From Planctomycetota bacterium (GTDB taxonomy: Bacteria > Planctomycetota > Planctomycetia > Planctomycetales > Planctomycetaceae), in the NCBI GenBank assembly GCA_026692825.1, contig JAPLOC010000204.1, positions 1-8,784 of the forward strand: 8,784 bases of DNA. Direction: 5' to 3'. The position numbers and the translations under genes were made by a program. The notes under the pieces were generated by a model. That model was not told where the DNA came from. It searched no databases and saw only the letters and a list, made by a program, of their open reading frames with translations. The stretch's first letter is position 1; every line of letters starts with the position of its first letter. Below, one piece after another: positions 7,236 through 8,784 of the stretch.

Positions 7236-7850
7236 GTGATCGAATTGATAAAGTACATCGACCATGGCCCCGGTACCTGGATCGCGCTCGATCGGGAGAC
7301 AGGTTGTCGGGGTTGGTGTTGTTGCGGTGAAGGAGCGACCGATGCGCGGTTGCAATTTGACGCGAGAATCTGGCACCACGATAGTCAACAGTCGATGCAT
7401 GTGGATTGCGACCACACCCTGTGCCCGGACGTCGATTTCGCGATTTGCGATTATTGGCCATTCGAGTTCCATGACTGTGGAATTGTCGTGACGCGGGCGT
7501 GGATCGAGTCGATTCTCGTCCAGGGGCAACGGTCCGGGAGTACCGACTGGAGTTGGCCGACGCGCTCGGTGCCGGCCATGCAGCAGCGCATTGGTCGCGG
7601 AATCACCATTGATTACGTTCCGCGAACGATGCGGTTGTACATTCCGCGATTCGGGGCGGCACACAGCGTCGCCGCTGGCTCTCCGTGGTGTGTCGAGTTT
7701 TCCATGATTGGAATCCTCGACATCGCTCCCACGTTTCCCCCGATTGCGTACGAGGCGATGGCAAGCCGGCGGTGGTTGGAAAGAAAGGCCCGGGGTTATT
7801 TGAAACCCCATCCGGACTTTGGATGGGGGTTTTTCCCCCGCAATATCTGA
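7236..7850 (+). CDS. Cys/His-rich protein of unknown function
   Basis: A 204-residue protein that I do not recognise. It starts at GTG with GGAG (7226-7229) six bases upstream, and lies 35 bases after the response regulator stop, so it is probably the last gene of that operon. The N-terminal half is dense in possible metal ligands: Cys24, a CCC triplet (28-30), His47/48, His55, Cys58, His60, Cys63, Cys71, His79 and Cys81. It is also acidic and Trp-rich, and has no signal peptide or membrane segment. A zinc or Fe-S site is possible but unproven. The last 20 codons overlap a terminator-like structure. The amino-acid composition is more protein-like than the Arg/Pro-rich frame opposite it, so I accept this strand. 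A conserved planctomycete hypothetical is the likeliest description. Confidence 0.7.
   Translation: MIELIKYIDHGPGTWIALDRETGCRGWCCCGEGATDARLQFDARIWHHDSQQSMHVDCDHTLCPDVDFAICDYWPFEFHDCGIVVTRAWIESILVQGQRSGSTDWSWPTRSVPAMQQRIGRGITIDYVPRTMRLYIPRFGAAHSVAAGSPWCVEFSMIGILDIAPTFPPIAYEAMASRRWLERKARGYLKPHPDFGWGFFPRNI
7792..7839 (+). promoter_or_regulatory. Set of mutually exclusive hairpins (attenuator-like)
   Basis: Three stems share strands. GGGGTT (7792-7797) with AACCCC (7804-7809) uses the 5' arm of the terminator-like stem. GGGGG (7825-7829) with CCCCC (7835-7839), T5 loop, uses its 3' arm. Forming either outer stem would break the middle one. This geometry resembles an antiterminator/terminator switch, but no leader peptide or ligand pocket is evident. 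Ribosomes translating the last codons would also melt it. Confidence 0.3.
7806..7834 (+). terminator. Intrinsic-terminator-like hairpin within the end of a gene
   Basis: CCCCATCC (7806-7813) pairs perfectly with GGATGGGG (7821-7828) around a 7-base loop, followed by G and five T (7830-7834). It lies before the TGA at 7848-7850, so it is inside the coding sequence of the Cys/His-rich protein. It is well placed to end the operon before the sigma factor gene. The T run is short and C follows it, so efficiency is uncertain. Confidence 0.55.
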
Positions 7851-7943
7851 CCGCTTCCGCCTATTAGATCTTGAGAACTGCTGTTGCGATGCCAATCGGC
7901 GAACCCGCCCGCTGGCGCAGAAACCTGAATCGGAACCCTGTTC

Positions 7944-8603
7944 GTGACCACATCACCACGATTTCCCGCTCCGGACATGGAACGTTCGTTTCCCGACATG
8001 TCGCAATGGGAAAATGACTTCCGCAGCACCGATTCGACGGCGGCCCGAGTCGCGCTGGGGGCGCTGCTGACACAATTTCACGGCATACTGGAGGCCGATT
8101 GCCGACGGCTCTGCGGTGGGCGGCAGGACGACGCGGACGAGTTGTTTCAAAACGCGATGGTGCTGTTGTTGTCGCGTAGAACCGCGTTCGATCCTCAAAA
8201 AGGCAAGTGGCTGCCTTGGGCGCGGCGAGTTCTATCAGGAGTCGCCTCCGACGTCAGAAAACGGGCAGCGACCGAGCGCAAACATCGCGACTTCCACGCC
8301 GAATCACTGCTGGAGACAGCACCCGCGATTGAGGAGTTGCCAGCAGCCGAAATCGGGGAATTCCGCCGCCAAGCGACGCGCTGCCTGTATGCCGCAGGCA
8401 TCACCGAATTGGAGCGCAAAGCGTTCATTCTGAGGGTGCTGGGCGGGCATTCGTGGGAGATGACCGCCCGCATCATGTCGCAACTGCAAAACGATGTCGT
8501 CACGGCGCAACAGCCATCGGAAGTGACGATTTCCATGGTGCGAACCTGCTGTGCGAACGTGCGCAGTAAGTTGCGTGACTGTTTGAGTGGCTACGGGCCG
8601 TAG
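7944..8603 (+). CDS. ECF-type RNA polymerase sigma factor
   Basis: A 219-residue cytosolic sigma factor of the two-domain class. Region 2 (about 45-107) shows DDADELFQNAMVLLL and then FDPQKGKWLPWARRVLSGVA, the usual core-binding and -10 recognition pattern, with VRKR at its end. Region 4 (about 150-213) shows LERKAFILRVLGGHSWEMTA and a recognition helix VTISMVRTCCANVRSKLRD. About 12 extra residues (180-192) separate the two helices of the usual helix-turn-helix. GTG 7944 is the first start after an in-frame stop (7926-7928) and has GGAA eight bases upstream. ATG 7977 or 7998 are alternatives that would not disturb region 2. It lies 93 bases beyond the previous gene and a terminator-like hairpin, so it is probably its own unit. 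Its regulon is unknown; the following gene is a candidate partner. Confidence 0.88.
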   Translation: MTTSPRFPAPDMERSFPDMSQWENDFRSTDSTAARVALGALLTQFHGILEADCRRLCGGRQDDADELFQNAMVLLLSRRTAFDPQKGKWLPWARRVLSGVASDVRKRAATERKHRDFHAESLLETAPAIEELPAAEIGEFRRQATRCLYAAGITELERKAFILRVLGGHSWEMTARIMSQLQNDVVTAQQPSEVTISMVRTCCANVRSKLRDCLSGYGP

Positions 8604-8671
8604 TGTGCTCGCGGTCAAGAGTTCTCTGTTCTTTGGAAACCGGTCGAGTCGAAAGTGAGGACGTTGTCGTC

Positions 8672-8784
8672 ATGGAACCAAATGAAGCAGGCACCACGAA
8701 GGTGCCAGTTGCGCGTGTCGAGACTGCCATCAAATCACCGGTTAACGTGCCAACCCTGGAGGGGGTTGCAAGCCAGTCGAACAA
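8672..8784 (+). CDS. Start of an unidentified gene, cut by the window end
   Basis: ATG 8672 opens a frame that continues past the last base, giving 37 complete residues beginning MEPNEAGTTKVPVARVETAI. GAGG (8657-8660) lies 11 bases upstream, slightly far for a Shine-Dalgarno. The segment is polar and probably disordered, with no motif to identify it. The gap to the sigma factor is 68 bases, so co-transcription is possible. Genes after such sigma factors often encode anti-sigma factors or protein kinases, but nothing here shows which this is. Confidence 0.5.
   Translation, partial: MEPNEAGTTKVPVARVETAIKSPVNVPTLEGVASQSN

Noticed and set aside
7089..7895. 268-codon open frame on the minus strand
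   Set aside because: It covers the regulator's end and all of the Cys/His-rich gene in antisense. Its product is Arg/Pro/Ser-rich with no motif, typical of an antisense shadow in GC-rich coding DNA.
7871..7899. Promoter for the sigma factor (TTGAGA with AATCGG)
   Set aside because: The -35 is fair, but nothing at the right distance resembles a -10 hexamer.
8635..8671. ECF-type autoregulated promoter (GGAAAC then GTTGTC)
   Set aside because: The GGAAAC is a partial match and the spacing to a plausible -10 is not convincing, so it cannot be separated from chance.

Overview
The window looks like chromosomal DNA of a planctomycete or a close relative. This rests on moderately high GC, a weak or absent Shine-Dalgarno sequence at the first operon gene, very long multidomain signalling proteins, a solitary ECF-type sigma factor, and short GAAGGAAAC-type repeats of a kind I associate with that group. 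It is an inference from style, not a proven placement.

Layout. Bases 1-930 hold no convincing gene. They are rich in inverted repeats: two short hairpins at 15-33 and 42-68, a long stem at 72-166, a purine/pyrimidine inverted repeat with 9-bp tandem units at 330-460, and a multibranched fold closed by an 11-bp perfect stem at 511-630. Bases 931-7200 hold a tightly coupled three-gene signalling operon, all on + and with overlapping ends. First is a STAND-type P-loop NTPase with intact Walker motifs and an unrecognised N-terminal domain. Second is a 1308-residue protein with a degenerate STAND/AAA-like module, a winged helix, GAF, GAF, PAS-like and GAF domains, and a histidine kinase core. Third is a single-receiver response regulator whose C-terminal domain is not a DNA-binding domain I know. 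A Cys/His-rich protein of unknown function (7236-7850) follows 35 bases later. Its 3' end contains a terminator-like hairpin nested in alternative pairings. Bases 7944-8603 encode an ECF-type sigma factor, and a further gene starts at 8672 and runs off the window.

Working model (inference). The active NTPase and the NTPase-like module of the kinase are translationally coupled and may form a mixed complex that gates the GAF/PAS-regulated kinase. The kinase would then phosphorylate the response regulator, which probably acts through protein contact. The Cys/His-rich protein may be a fourth component. The sigma factor lies beyond the terminator-like structure and is probably a separate unit.
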